From Pseudomonas fluorescens Q2-87 (GTDB lineage Bacteria > Pseudomonadota > Gammaproteobacteria > Pseudomonadales > Pseudomonadaceae), in assembly GCF_000281895.1 (NCBI RefSeq), contig NZ_CM001558.1:2360556-2424555 (forward strand): a stretch of DNA of 64,000 bases, written 5' to 3'. Below are positions 27,805-36,570 of this stretch, piece by piece (the stretch's first letter is position 1; each line of letters begins with the position of its first letter). The position numbers were made by a program, and so were the translations under genes. The notes under the pieces are model-generated. The model saw only the letters and a program-made list of their open reading frames with translations, was not told the origin of the DNA and ran no database searches.

Positions 27805-27909
27805 TTTGCGAGCATAGCCGCTGTGGTGAAGGCTTAAAGAATTTTGTCTATGGAGCGCTTTCGCCCATAATCGTGTTTTTCGCCCGCAGCAGACCCTCGC
27901 AGGAGCCTC

Positions 27910-28800
27910 ATGGAGCAATTTCGCAATATCGGCATCATCGGTCGCCTGGGCAGTTCGCAGGTGTTGGACACCGTTCGCCGACTCAAACGTTTCCTCCTGG
28001 AGCGGCACCTGCATGTGATTCTCGAGGACACCATTGCCGAAGTGCTGCCAGGGCACGGCCTGCAAACGTCCTCGCGCAAAATGCTCGGCGAAGTCTGTGA
28101 CATGGTGATCGTGGTTGGCGGCGATGGCAGCCTGTTGGGGGCCGCCCGGGCCCTGGCGCGGCACAATATCCCGGTGCTGGGGATCAACCGGGGCAGCCTG
28201 GGGTTCCTGACCGATATTCGTCCCGACGAGCTGGAGATCAAGGTCGCCGAGGTGCTGGACGGCCATTACCTGGTGGAAAACCGCTTCCTGCTGCAAGCCG
28301 AGGTTCGCCGCCACGCCGAGGCTATTGGCCAGGGCGATGCCCTCAATGACGTGGTGCTGCACCCCGGCAAATCCACGCGCATGATCGAATTCGAGCTGTA
28401 CATCGATGGCCAGTTCGTCTGCAGCCAGAAGGCCGACGGCCTGATCGTCGCCACGCCCACCGGATCCACGGCCTATGCGCTGTCTGCCGGAGGCCCGATC
28501 ATGCACCCCAAGCTCGACGCTATTGTGATTGTGCCGATGTACCCCCATACCTTGTCTGGGCGACCCATTGTGGTCGATGGCAACAGTGAGCTGAAAATCG
28601 TCGTGTCCAAGGATATGCAGATCTACCCGCAAGTGTCCTGTGACGGTCAGAACCATTTCACCTGCGCGCCGGGTGACACCATCACCGTCAGCAAGAAAGC
28701 GCAGAAGCTGCGCCTGATCCACCCGCTGGATCACAATTACTATGAAGTCTGCCGGACCAAGCTCGGTTGGGGCAGCCGGTTGGGGGGTGGAGGCGACTGA
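27910..28800 (+). CDS. nadK: NAD kinase
   Basis: A 296-residue enzyme that phosphorylates NAD to NADP. The GGDG motif is at residues 70-73 ([13 protein letters not shown]), followed by [11 protein letters not shown] and the conserved [21 protein letters not shown]. Length is standard. Its stop codon shares one base with the start of the metallophosphoesterase gene (TGATG), so it probably leads an operon running to pepN. Confidence 0.97.
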   Translation: MEQFRNIGIIGRLGSSQVLDTVRRLKRFLLERHLHVILEDTIAEVLPGHGLQTSSRKMLGEVCDMVIVVGGDGSLLGAARALARHNIPVLGINRGSLGFLTDIRPDELEIKVAEVLDGHYLVENRFLLQAEVRRHAEAIGQGDALNDVVLHPGKSTRMIEFELYIDGQFVCSQKADGLIVATPTGSTAYALSAGGPIMHPKLDAIVIVPMYPHTLSGRPIVVDGNSELKIVVSKDMQIYPQVSCDGQNHFTCAPGDTITVSKKAQKLRLIHPLDHNYYEVCRTKLGWGSRLGGGGD

Positions 28801-29771
28801 TGCTCGATCCCGCGCGCAGTTACGACCTGATCGGCGACGTGCACGGATGCGCCCTGACCCTTGAACGCCTGCTGGACCGACTCGGTTACCAGAAGCAGGG
28901 CGGGGTCTGGCGGCATCCGTCGCGCATGGCCGTGTTCCTGGGCGACATCATCGACCGGGGTCCGCGGATCCGCGAGGCGCTGCACATCGTCCACGACATG
29001 GTCGTGGCTGGCCAGGCGCTATGCATCATGGGCAACCACGAGTTCAATGCCCTCGGCTGGAGCACACCGGCCTTGCCCGGCAGTGGCCAGCGCTACGTGC
29101 GCGAACATACGCCGCGCCATGCTCGCCTGCTCAACGAAACACTGACCCAGTTCGAGCAGCACCCCGGCGACTGGCATGACTTCCTCAAGTGGTTCTATGA
29201 ATTGCCGCTGTTTATTGATGCCGGCCATTTCCGGGTGGTGCACGCCTGTTGGGATGCCGGCCTGATCGAACCGCTACGCGGGCTGTTCCCGGACGGCTGC
29301 ATCGACGAGCACTTCCTCCAGGCCTCCACCCAGGTGGGCAGTTTCGCCTGCACTGTATTCGATCGTCTGCTGCGCGGCACCGATATGCGCTTGCCCCACG
29401 GTTTGACCCTCACCGGTGGCGACGGCCTGACCCGTTCGTTTTTCCGCACCAAGTTCTGGGAAGACAACCCGCAAACCTACGGTGACATCGTGTTCCAGCC
29501 CGACGCCTTGCCCGAGCCCGTGGCGCGCACGCCGCTGTCGCCGGATGAAAAGAACAACCTGTTGCGTTATGGCGTCCACGAACCGTTGCTGTTCGTCGGG
29601 CATTACTGGCGCAGCGGCAAACCCGCGCCGATCCGCCCGAACCTGGCCTGCCTGGACTACAGCGCGGTGCTGTACGGCAAGCTGGTCGCTTATCGCCTGG
29701 ACCGGGAAACCCGCCTGGACCCGCATAAATTCGTCTGGGTCGATGTCGAGCGCCCGGAGGCGATGCAATGA
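28800..29771 (+). CDS. Metallophosphoesterase (ApaH/PrpE-like)
   Basis: A 323-residue calcineurin-like phosphoesterase. The metal sites are DLIGDVHGC (Asp13, His15), [11 protein letters not shown] and [11 protein letters not shown], with a later [11 protein letters not shown] histidine. The DVHG/GDxxDRG/GNHE set is that of the ApaH/PrpE and Ser/Thr phosphatase branch; the actual substrate is unknown. It starts within the nadK stop codon and overlaps glpG by four bases (ATGA). Confidence 0.88.
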   Translation: MLDPARSYDLIGDVHGCALTLERLLDRLGYQKQGGVWRHPSRMAVFLGDIIDRGPRIREALHIVHDMVVAGQALCIMGNHEFNALGWSTPALPGSGQRYVREHTPRHARLLNETLTQFEQHPGDWHDFLKWFYELPLFIDAGHFRVVHACWDAGLIEPLRGLFPDGCIDEHFLQASTQVGSFACTVFDRLLRGTDMRLPHGLTLTGGDGLTRSFFRTKFWEDNPQTYGDIVFQPDALPEPVARTPLSPDEKNNLLRYGVHEPLLFVGHYWRSGKPAPIRPNLACLDYSAVLYGKLVAYRLDRETRLDPHKFVWVDVERPEAMQ

Positions 29772-30643
29772 GTGCCGTCGCCGTCTTGCGCTTGCCCTTG
29801 GCTGCGGATCTGAGCGGGTTCGTCAAACTGTTGCAGCGCATGCAAGTGCCCCATCGAGTCAGCGAGGAGGCGGGCGAGCAGGTCTTGTGGGTGCCCGATG
29901 AAATCAGCGAAGACGTGCGCTCTTTGTACGCACGCTTTCCGGCCGGCGATCCCGAGCAGCAATTGCAACTGCCGGACGCGGGCAGTACCGCGCGCCGGCC
30001 GGGCTTTGTCGAGCAACTGACGCGCAGCCCGGTCACGGCCCTGATATTGCTGCTGAGCCTGATCGTCGGTGCGGTGACCCTGCTGGGGGAGAACCTGCAA
30101 ACCTTGCGCTGGCTGACGTTCCTCGAGTTTCGCGTCGTCGGCGACTATATCCAGTTCACGCCCCTGGCCGACAGCCTGGCGGCGGGGCAGTGGTGGCGCC
30201 TATTCACGCCGATGCTGATCCACTTCGGTTTCCTGCACATCGCCATGAATGGCATGTGGTATTGGGAGCTGGGGCGGCGGATCGAAGCGCGCCAGGGCGG
30301 CATCAATCTGTTGGGGCTGACACTGCTGTTCAGCCTGGCGTCCAATTTCGTCCAGTATTTTGTCAGCGGCGCGACGCTGTTCGGCGGTTTGTCCGGCGTG
30401 TTGTATGGCCTGCTGGGGCATTGCTGGATTTATCAACTGCTGGCGCCGAACCCGGCTTATTACCTGCCCCGTGGCGTGTTGGTGATGATGCTGGTATGGC
30501 TGGCGCTGTGCCTGTCGGGGCTGGTCTCGCTGATCGGTTTCGGTGAAATCGCCAACGGTGCCCACGTTGGCGGGTTACTCGTCGGCTGCCTGACCGGACT
30601 GTTGGGTGGGCTGTTCGCTCGCCGTAAATGGCCCTCTGACTGA
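29768..30643 (+). CDS. glpG: Rhomboid intramembrane serine protease GlpG
   Basis: A 291-residue inner-membrane protease. A cytoplasmic domain of about 90 residues precedes six membrane helices. The catalytic dyad is Ser209 in GGLSGVLYG and His266 in NGAHVGG. The FGFLHIAMNGMWYWELG segment supplies the helix 2 histidine and asparagine of the oxyanion site. It overlaps the upstream gene by ATGA. Confidence 0.93.
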   Translation: MSAVAVLRLPLAADLSGFVKLLQRMQVPHRVSEEAGEQVLWVPDEISEDVRSLYARFPAGDPEQQLQLPDAGSTARRPGFVEQLTRSPVTALILLLSLIVGAVTLLGENLQTLRWLTFLEFRVVGDYIQFTPLADSLAAGQWWRLFTPMLIHFGFLHIAMNGMWYWELGRRIEARQGGINLLGLTLLFSLASNFVQYFVSGATLFGGLSGVLYGLLGHCWIYQLLAPNPAYYLPRGVLVMMLVWLALCLSGLVSLIGFGEIANGAHVGGLLVGCLTGLLGGLFARRKWPSD

Positions 30644-30685
30644 CGCTAGTGTTTTTTGAAAAATGCGCGACTGCGCGGAGATCTC

Positions 30686-30946
30686 ATGTCCTCGTTCAAC
30701 GAAATGATCCAGAACATCACCCCCGACATCTACCAAAGCCTGAAGCTGGCGGTGGAAATCGGCAAATGGTCCGATGGCAACAAGCTCACCGCCGAGCAGC
30801 GCGAGCTGTCGCTGCAGGCCATGATCGCCTGGGAGATCCAGAACCTGCCCGAAGAAGAACGCACCGGCTACATGGGCCCGCAGGAATGCCAGTCGAAGTC
30901 CACCGAAGTGCCTAACATCCTGTTCAAGTCGGACGCCATCCATTGA
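30686..30946 (+). CDS. YeaC family protein (DUF1315)
   Basis: An 86-residue soluble protein of the DUF1315 family, starting MSSFNEMIQNITPDIYQSL. Conserved features include KLAVEIGKW and TGYMGPQECQSKS. Function is unknown. The ATG at 30686 has a GCGGAG ribosome site; upstream in-frame codons lack one. Its stop overlaps the TTG start of the DUF2797 gene (TTGA), so the two are translationally coupled. Confidence 0.87.
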   Translation: MSSFNEMIQNITPDIYQSLKLAVEIGKWSDGNKLTAEQRELSLQAMIAWEIQNLPEEERTGYMGPQECQSKSTEVPNILFKSDAIH

Positions 30947-31773
30947 TCGAGATTGGCCGCGGTGCAATCAGCAAGATGTCGGCGCGCCTTGACGGGCCGA
31001 CCGTTCAATACGCCTTTCGCCTGGGCGATATCGAGGTGCCGGTCAACCCGTTGATCGGCAGCACGGTACGCCTGGAGTTTCTCGGTGCGATCCACTGCAC
31101 CCATTGCGGACGCCGGACCAAGACCAGTTTCAGCCAGGGCTATTGCTACCCCTGCATGACCAAACTGGCCCAATGCGACCTGTGCATCATGAGCCCGGAA
31201 CGTTGCCATTTCGACGCGGGCACCTGCCGCGACCCGGCCTGGGGCGAGCAGTTCTGCATGACCGATCATGTGGTGTACCTGGCCAACTCCTCGGGCGTGA
31301 AAGTCGGCATCACTCGTGCCACGCAATTGCCGACCCGCTGGCTGGACCAGGGCGCCAGCCAGGCGTTGCCGATCCTGCGGGTCGCCACCCGCCAACAGTC
31401 TGGGTTCGTCGAGGACCTGTTCCGCAGCCAGGTGGCGGACAAGACCAACTGGCGCGCCTTGCTCAAGGGCGATGCCGTGGCGGTGGACCTGCCACAAATT
31501 CGCGATTCGCTGTTTGAAAGCTGCGCCCAGGGATTGCAGGGCTTGCAGGAACGATTCGGCCTGCAAGCGATCCAGACCATAGCGGACGTCGAACCCATCG
31601 AGATCCGTTATCCGGTGGAGCAGTATCCGGCCAAGATCGTCAGCTTCAACCTGGACAAGAACCCGATCGCCGAAGGCACGCTACTGGGAATCAAGGGCCA
31701 GTACCTGATTTTCGACACCGGCGTGATCAACATTCGTAAATACACGGCTTACCAGCTCGCCGTGCATCAGTAG
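30943..31773 (+). CDS. DUF2797 family protein with zinc-knuckle and GIY-YIG-like segment
   Basis: A 276-residue cytoplasmic protein. Residues about 48-90 hold paired cysteines (CTHCGRR, CYPCMTK, CDLCIM, then MSPERCHF and GTCRDPAWGEQFC), probably binding zinc. Next comes VYLANSSGVKVGITRATQLPTRWLDQGA, which has the spacing of a GIY-YIG nuclease core (VYL, KVGIT, an arginine on the following helix). The start is a TTG at 30943, overlapping the yeaC stop; an internal ATG at about residue 12 is an alternative. Family function is unknown. Confidence 0.82.
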   Translation: MIEIGRGAISKMSARLDGPTVQYAFRLGDIEVPVNPLIGSTVRLEFLGAIHCTHCGRRTKTSFSQGYCYPCMTKLAQCDLCIMSPERCHFDAGTCRDPAWGEQFCMTDHVVYLANSSGVKVGITRATQLPTRWLDQGASQALPILRVATRQQSGFVEDLFRSQVADKTNWRALLKGDAVAVDLPQIRDSLFESCAQGLQGLQERFGLQAIQTIADVEPIEIRYPVEQYPAKIVSFNLDKNPIAEGTLLGIKGQYLIFDTGVINIRKYTAYQLAVHQ

Positions 31774-31786
31774 AAGGATTCGACCC

Positions 31787-34444
31787 ATGCGCACCGAACA
31801 ACCGAAGATGATTTACCTGAAGGACTATCAGGCGCCCGAGTACCTGATCGACGAGACGCACCTGACCTTCGAGTTGTTCGAGGACCACAGCCTGGTCCAT
31901 GCGCAACTGGTGATGCGCCGCAACCCTGAGCACGGCGCTGGGCTGCCGCCGCTGGTGCTCGACGGCCAGCACCTGGAGCTGATTTCGCTCAAGCTCGACG
32001 ACGCCGACCTGGGGCAGGGCGATTACCAGTTGGATGACAGCCACCTGACCTTGCACCCCAAGGCCCAGGCCTTCACGGTCGACACAACCGTCAGGATCCA
32101 CCCGGAAACCAACACCGCCCTGGAAGGCCTGTACAAATCCGGCAGCATGTTCTGCACCCAGTGCGAAGCCGAAGGCTTCCGCAAGATCACCTATTACCTC
32201 GACCGCCCGGACGTGATGAGCAAGTTCACCACCACGGTGGTGGCCGAGCAGCACAGCTATCCGGTGCTGCTGTCCAACGGCAACCCGATTGCCAGTGGCC
32301 CTGGCGAAGACGGCCGGCACTGGGCAACCTGGGAAGACCCGTTCAAGAAGCCCGCCTACCTGTTTGCCCTGGTGGCCGGGGACCTGTGGTGCGTCGAAGA
32401 TACCTTCACCACCATGAGCGAGCGCACCGTAGCGCTGCGCATCTATGTCGAGCCGGAAAACATCGACAAATGCCAGCACGCCATGACCAGCCTGAAGAAG
32501 TCGATGCGCTGGGACGAAGAGGTGTATGGCCGCGAATACGACCTGGACATTTTCATGATTGTCGCGGTCAACGATTTCAACATGGGGGCCATGGAGAACA
32601 AGGGCCTCAATATCTTCAACTCCAGCGCTGTGCTGGCCCGCGCCGAAACCGCCACCGACGCCGCGCACCAGCGGGTCGAGGCGATCGTTGCCCACGAATA
32701 TTTCCACAACTGGTCGGGCAACCGCGTGACCTGCCGCGACTGGTTCCAGCTGTCGCTCAAGGAAGGCTTCACGGTGTTCCGCGACGCCGGTTTCTCCGCC
32801 GACATGAACTCCGCCACCGTCAAGCGCATCCAGGACGTGGCTTACCTGCGCACCCACCAGTTCGCCGAAGACGCCGGCCCCATGGCCCACCCGGTACGTC
32901 CGGACAGCTTTATCGAGATCTCCAACTTCTACACCCTGACCGTGTACGAAAAGGGCTCGGAAGTCGTCGGCATGATCCACACGCTGCTGGGGCCTGAGGG
33001 TTTCCGCAAGGGCAGTGACCTGTACTTCGAGCGCCACGATGGCCAGGCGGTGACCTGCGATGACTTCATCAAGGCCATGGAAGACGCCAACGGCGTCGAC
33101 CTGAGCCAATTCAAGCGCTGGTACAGCCAAGCCGGTACGCCACGGCTGGCAGTGAGCGAGTCCTACGACGCCGCAGCCAAAACCTACAGCCTGACTTTCA
33201 GCCAGAGTTGCCCGCCGACCCCGGACAAGCAGGAAAAGCTGCCGTTCGTGATTCCCGTGGAACTTGGCTTGCTGGACAGCAAGGGCGCTGAAATACCTTT
33301 GCGCCTGGCCGGTGAAGCGGCGGCAAGCGGCACCTCGCGGGTGATCTCGGTCACCGAAGCCGAGCAGACCTTCACCTTCGTCGACATTGCCGAACAGCCG
33401 CTGCCATCGCTGCTGCGTGGTTTCTCGGCGCCGGTGAAGCTGAGCTTCCCGTACAACCGCGACCAATTGATGTTCCTGATGCAGCACGACAGCGACGGCT
33501 TCAACCGCTGGGATGCCGGCCAGCAGTTGTCGGTGCAGGTGTTGCAGGAGCTGATCGCCCAGCATCAAAAGGGCGCTAGCCTGTCGCTGGACCCACGCCT
33601 GGTCAGTGCGCTGCGCAGCGTGCTATCGGACGAATCCCTGGATCAGGCCATGGTTGCGGAAATGCTTTCGCTGCCAAGTGAAGCCTACCTGACGGAAATC
33701 AGCGAAGTGGCTGACGTCGAGGCGATCCATGCCGCCCGCGAATTCGCCCGCCGGCAATTGGCCGAAAACCTCTTCGAAGCGCTGTGGCTGCGCTACGAAG
33801 CCAACCGCGACTTGTCGAAACGCACACCGTATGTGGCCGAAGCCGAGCATTTCGCCCGTCGCGCGTTGCAGAACATCGCCCTGTCGTACTTGATGCTCAC
33901 CGGCAAGCCTGAGGTGTTGAGTGCAACCCTGGAGCAGTTCGATAGCGCCGACAACATGACCGAACGCCTGACGGCGCTGGCGGTGCTGGTCAACTCGCCA
34001 TTCGAAGCCGAGAAGGCCAAGGCCCTGGAAGTGTTCGCGGAAAACTTCAAGGGCAACCCGCTGGTCATGGACCAGTGGTTCAGTGTCCAGGCCGGCAGCC
34101 CGCTGCCTGGCGGCCTGGCGCGGGTCAGGGCCTTGATGGAGCACCCGGCATTTAACATCAAGAACCCGAACAAGGTGCGGGCACTGGTCGGCGCCTTCGC
34201 CGGGCAGAACCTGATCAACTTCCACGCCGCCGACGGCTCGGGCTATCGCTTCCTGGCGGACCTGGTGATCCAGCTCAACGGCTTCAACCCGCAGATCGCT
34301 TCGCGGCAGTTGGCGCCGCTGACCCGCTGGCGCAAATACGACAGCGCCCGCCAGGCACTGATGAAGGCCGAGTTGGAACGCATCCTGGCGTCCGGCGGGC
34401 TTTCTGCCGATGTGTTTGAAGTGGTGAGCAAGAGCTTGGCGTGA
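31787..34444 (+). CDS. pepN: Aminopeptidase N
   Basis: An 885-residue M1 family zinc metallopeptidase that removes N-terminal residues from peptides in the cytoplasm. The substrate-anchoring GAMEN is at 267-271, the zinc motif HEYFH at 303-307 and the third ligand Glu326 (LKEGF). Length and the C-terminal helical domain match E. coli PepN. An AAGGA site supports the start, and no signal peptide is present. A GC-rich hairpin without a T-run follows the stop. Confidence 0.97.
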   Translation: MRTEQPKMIYLKDYQAPEYLIDETHLTFELFEDHSLVHAQLVMRRNPEHGAGLPPLVLDGQHLELISLKLDDADLGQGDYQLDDSHLTLHPKAQAFTVDTTVRIHPETNTALEGLYKSGSMFCTQCEAEGFRKITYYLDRPDVMSKFTTTVVAEQHSYPVLLSNGNPIASGPGEDGRHWATWEDPFKKPAYLFALVAGDLWCVEDTFTTMSERTVALRIYVEPENIDKCQHAMTSLKKSMRWDEEVYGREYDLDIFMIVAVNDFNMGAMENKGLNIFNSSAVLARAETATDAAHQRVEAIVAHEYFHNWSGNRVTCRDWFQLSLKEGFTVFRDAGFSADMNSATVKRIQDVAYLRTHQFAEDAGPMAHPVRPDSFIEISNFYTLTVYEKGSEVVGMIHTLLGPEGFRKGSDLYFERHDGQAVTCDDFIKAMEDANGVDLSQFKRWYSQAGTPRLAVSESYDAAAKTYSLTFSQSCPPTPDKQEKLPFVIPVELGLLDSKGAEIPLRLAGEAAASGTSRVISVTEAEQTFTFVDIAEQPLPSLLRGFSAPVKLSFPYNRDQLMFLMQHDSDGFNRWDAGQQLSVQVLQELIAQHQKGASLSLDPRLVSALRSVLSDESLDQAMVAEMLSLPSEAYLTEISEVADVEAIHAAREFARRQLAENLFEALWLRYEANRDLSKRTPYVAEAEHFARRALQNIALSYLMLTGKPEVLSATLEQFDSADNMTERLTALAVLVNSPFEAEKAKALEVFAENFKGNPLVMDQWFSVQAGSPLPGGLARVRALMEHPAFNIKNPNKVRALVGAFAGQNLINFHAADGSGYRFLADLVIQLNGFNPQIASRQLAPLTRWRKYDSARQALMKAELERILASGGLSADVFEVVSKSLA

Positions 34445-34452
34445 CCTTGAAG

Positions 34453-34477
34453 CCGCGGTCTGCCTGGCGGACCGCGG
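34453..34477 (+). terminator. Hairpin after pepN (no U-run)
   Basis: CCGCGGTC (34453-34460) pairs with GACCGCGG (34470-34477) around 9 bases, 9 bases beyond the pepN stop. No T-run follows, so it may stabilise the transcript end more than terminate. Confidence 0.45.
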
Positions 34478-34486
34478 TGCACCCTA

Positions 34487-34509
34487 TCGCGAGCAAGCTC
34501 GCTCCCACA
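34487..34509. repeat. Single REP, family B
   Basis: TCGCGAGCAAGCTCGCTCCC from 34487 is a lone family B arm in complement; no partner lies within the next 200 bases. It is the only unpaired member I found in the window. Confidence 0.8.
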
Positions 34510-34522
34510 GTAAATCTTCGGT

Positions 34523-34541
34523 GAACACATATTTTGTGTTC
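34523..34541. repeat. Short inverted repeat GAACACA-N5-TGTGTTC
   Basis: Seven-base arms at 34523-34529 and 34535-34541 with a TATTT centre, at the entry to the AT-rich stretch. It could be a protein-binding site or the 3' hairpin of the convergent orphan gene; there is no T-run. Confidence 0.4.
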
Positions 34542-34643
34542 AAGCGCACAGGGTCTATACAAAAAAAGATCAATTTTGAGAGGTAAAAGGCAGGGCACTA
34601 GTATTCTGCAGCTTTATCTGCGGGGGCTCATGAGAGTACCGGC

Positions 34644-35072
34644 CTAAATGCTTCTTTTAGAGAAGTTAAGTTCTATTCCAGAGCCAAGAATGGCCAGTGA
34701 CCATAGGTTGTCACTCACCGTATAGTTTCTAGCAAGTAGAATGTTCAAGCTGAGAGCCTCGACCAAGGCTTCTTCATTTTCTGCTGCTGGATCCTCTGTT
34801 TCTTTAATGAATTCAGTGCTTAAGCATCTAAGGTCATCATGGAAAGTAATACTGGCAGAATATTTATTACTGTGTCCAATGCTTCCCATTACTTTGTAAT
34901 TTATAAAGGTGGCACCCATATATTTATTGATAAAATTGAATGATGGCAGATTCATGTCCCATGAGTATCCTGTTCCTTCCAGCAGCTTGCTTATGGTTGG
35001 GGTCTGCATGACGTAGCTATTGTAGGGTTCTACATCAAAGCCTTTTCCTTCAACATTTTTAGTGGTTGTCAT
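34644..35072 (-). CDS. AT-rich orphan gene, unknown function
   Basis: A 142-residue protein, MTTTKNVEGKGFDVEPYNSY at its start. It has no signal peptide or membrane helix and no recognised family. It is aromatic- and Asn-rich in the middle (FNFINKYMGATFINYK), unlike typical Pseudomonas proteins. Sample lines of the gene are about 33-47% G+C against about 60% around it, and codons are A/T-ending. A good AGAGGAG site precedes the ATG at 35072, so it is likely expressed. Composition and isolation suggest recent transfer. Confidence 0.62.
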   Translation of the reverse strand: MTTTKNVEGKGFDVEPYNSYVMQTPTISKLLEGTGYSWDMNLPSFNFINKYMGATFINYKVMGSIGHSNKYSASITFHDDLRCLSTEFIKETEDPAAENEEALVEALSLNILLARNYTVSDNLWSLAILGSGIELNFSKRSI

Positions 35073-35076
35073 GACA

Positions 35077-35452
35077 CTCGCTCCTCTTGCGATTGTTAAT
35101 GCAATTCTGCGCAAGTTCTATAAGTCACTGTTCGGTGTGATGAGTGTCGATTAGAAAAGGGCAGAGGGCTACTGTCAGAAATAACAGGGTTTTATATTGA
35201 TTTTGAATAGGCGATATAGGTTGTCATGACAAAGTAATCCCCTGGCCAGCCCTCGCCATCACCCCACCGAATACCCCGCCATTCACCCCCTGCGCCAATC
35301 CCCCTGGTTAACAAAAGATAACGTGGCGTCGATTGTCAGACCTTTCGAAAGCCCGATAGGATAGGTCAGCTTCCGAAGTGGCTCTAGATTGCAGGTTTCA
35401 GGGCTATGCTCCAGGACTGCAAGGTGGAGGAGCCTGCTTACGGCGCCCACCT
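35077..35452. other. Non-coding spacer with a repeated palindrome
   Basis: No gene is seen in this 376-base spacer. The 13-base GGTTGTCATGACA at 35219-35231 also occurs at 35064-35076 over the start codon of the orphan gene; its core TTGTCATGACAA (35221-35232) is a perfect palindrome. The first half is AT-rich like the orphan gene; from about 35240 base composition returns to normal. It must hold the promoters of both flanking units. Confidence 0.5.
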
Positions 35453-35464
35453 AACAATAATAAT
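35453..35464 (+). promoter_or_regulatory. Candidate Crc/Hfq catabolite-repression motif
   Basis: AACAATAATAAT fits the A-A-n repeated pattern bound by Hfq-Crc in Pseudomonas. It lies directly upstream of the GGGGGAAAGG ribosome site and 14 bases before the ATG at 35478, the usual position for blocking translation. Confidence 0.55.
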
Positions 35465-35477
35465 GGGGGAAAGGTCT

Positions 35478-36530
35478 ATGAATGAGCCTGTCATGGCTGT
35501 GGGGCGCTGCCGCCCGCCGATGCTGCGCAAAGTCGCGTTGCTGGCTGCGGTGCTCTCGCTGCTGGGCTCTGCCGTGTTGTCGGCACCGGTGATGGCCGTT
35601 GCGGCCTCGACCACCGATATCATCTATTCCGTTGAATCGGCCAAGGCCAGCAAAACCCTGATGCTCGACGTGGTCCACGCCGGCCAGCGCCTGGTGGCGG
35701 TGGGGGATCGTGGGCACATCGTTTATTCGGATGACCAGGGCAGCTCCTGGACCCAGGCCAAGGTGCCGACCCGCCAATTGCTTACCGCAGTATTTTTTGT
35801 CGATGACAAACACGGTTGGGCCGTGGGTCACGACGCGCAGATCCTTGCCAGCGACGACGGTGGCAGTACCTGGACCAAGCAATTCGAAGACCTTGCCCGT
35901 GAAGCGCCGCTGCTGGACGTCTGGTTCAAGGACGCCAGCACCGGTTTTGCCGTGGGCGCCTACGGCGCGTTGTTGGCAACCACCGATGGTGGCAAGCACT
36001 GGGAAGATGCCAGTGATCGGCTCGACAACGAAGACCAGTTCCACCTCAACGCCATCGCCGCCGTGAAAGACGCCGGGCTGTTCATCGTCGGCGAGTCCGG
36101 CAGCATGTTTCGCTCCGCCGACTGGGGCCAGTCCTGGGAAAAGATCGAAGGCCCATACGAAGGCTCGCTCTTCGGCGTCATCGGCATCGCCCAGCCCTCG
36201 ACACTGCTGGCCTACGGCTTGCGCGGCAATCTTTATCGCTCCGTCGATTTCGGCGATACCTGGGAGCAGGTCGAGCTGAAGGCCGCCCGTGGCGCCCTGG
36301 AGTTCGGCCTGTCCGGGGCCACGTTGTTGGCGGACGGGTCCATCGTGATCGTTGGTAACGGCGGCAGCGTGGTTCGCAGCACCGACGACGGCGAGACCTT
36401 CAGCGTATTCAATCGCCCTGATCGCATTTCCGTGGCGGCTGTCACGGCGGCGGGCAACGGCAACCTGATCCTGGCGGGGCAGGGAGGCGTTCGCGCCACC
36501 ACGGCCACCGGTGCCGAACTGAGCAAATGA
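35478..36530 (+). CDS. YCF48/BNR-repeat exported protein
   Basis: A 350-residue predicted beta-propeller. An N-terminal signal sequence (hydrophobic stretch KVALLAAVLSLLGSAVLS, cleavage near AVAA) is followed by repeated YCF48/sialidase-like blades with S-D-G-G-x-T/S-W motifs: YSDDQGSSWTQ, ASDDGGSTWTK, TTDGGKHWED, SADWGQSWEK, SVDFGDTWEQ and STDDGETF. It lies 40 bases before an MMPL transporter gene; this pairing recurs in Pseudomonas and the propeller may be a periplasmic partner. The ATG at 35478 follows a strong ribosome site. Confidence 0.85.
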   Translation: MNEPVMAVGRCRPPMLRKVALLAAVLSLLGSAVLSAPVMAVAASTTDIIYSVESAKASKTLMLDVVHAGQRLVAVGDRGHIVYSDDQGSSWTQAKVPTRQLLTAVFFVDDKHGWAVGHDAQILASDDGGSTWTKQFEDLAREAPLLDVWFKDASTGFAVGAYGALLATTDGGKHWEDASDRLDNEDQFHLNAIAAVKDAGLFIVGESGSMFRSADWGQSWEKIEGPYEGSLFGVIGIAQPSTLLAYGLRGNLYRSVDFGDTWEQVELKAARGALEFGLSGATLLADGSIVIVGNGGSVVRSTDDGETFSVFNRPDRISVAAVTAAGNGNLILAGQGGVRATTATGAELSK

Positions 36531-36552
36531 GTCGGGCCTGCAAGGGCATAAA

Positions 36553-36560
36553 AACAAGAA
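36553..36560 (+). promoter_or_regulatory. Candidate Crc/Hfq motif before the MMPL gene
   Basis: AACAAGAA, within AAAAACAAGAAGG, overlaps the ribosome site 11 bases before the ATG at 36571. It is short, so chance occurrence is more likely than for the site before the upstream gene. Confidence 0.35.
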
Positions 36561-36570
36561 GGCGGACCCC

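Noticed and set aside
26839..28734. 631-codon minus frame covering DUF1853 and the antisense of nadK
   Set aside because: Only the part from 27804 downstream has DUF1853 features; the rest is the open antisense strand of nadK, common in GC-rich DNA.
35172..35187. CTG-N10-CAG, a LexA-box outline
   Set aside because: The inner ten bases (TCAGAAATAA) do not fit the alternating AT pattern of Pseudomonas LexA boxes, and no SOS gene is adjacent.
35379..35393. TGGCTC...TTGC, a sigma-54 promoter outline
   Set aside because: GG and GC are separated by 9 bases in place of the required 10, and no enhancer-type site was found.
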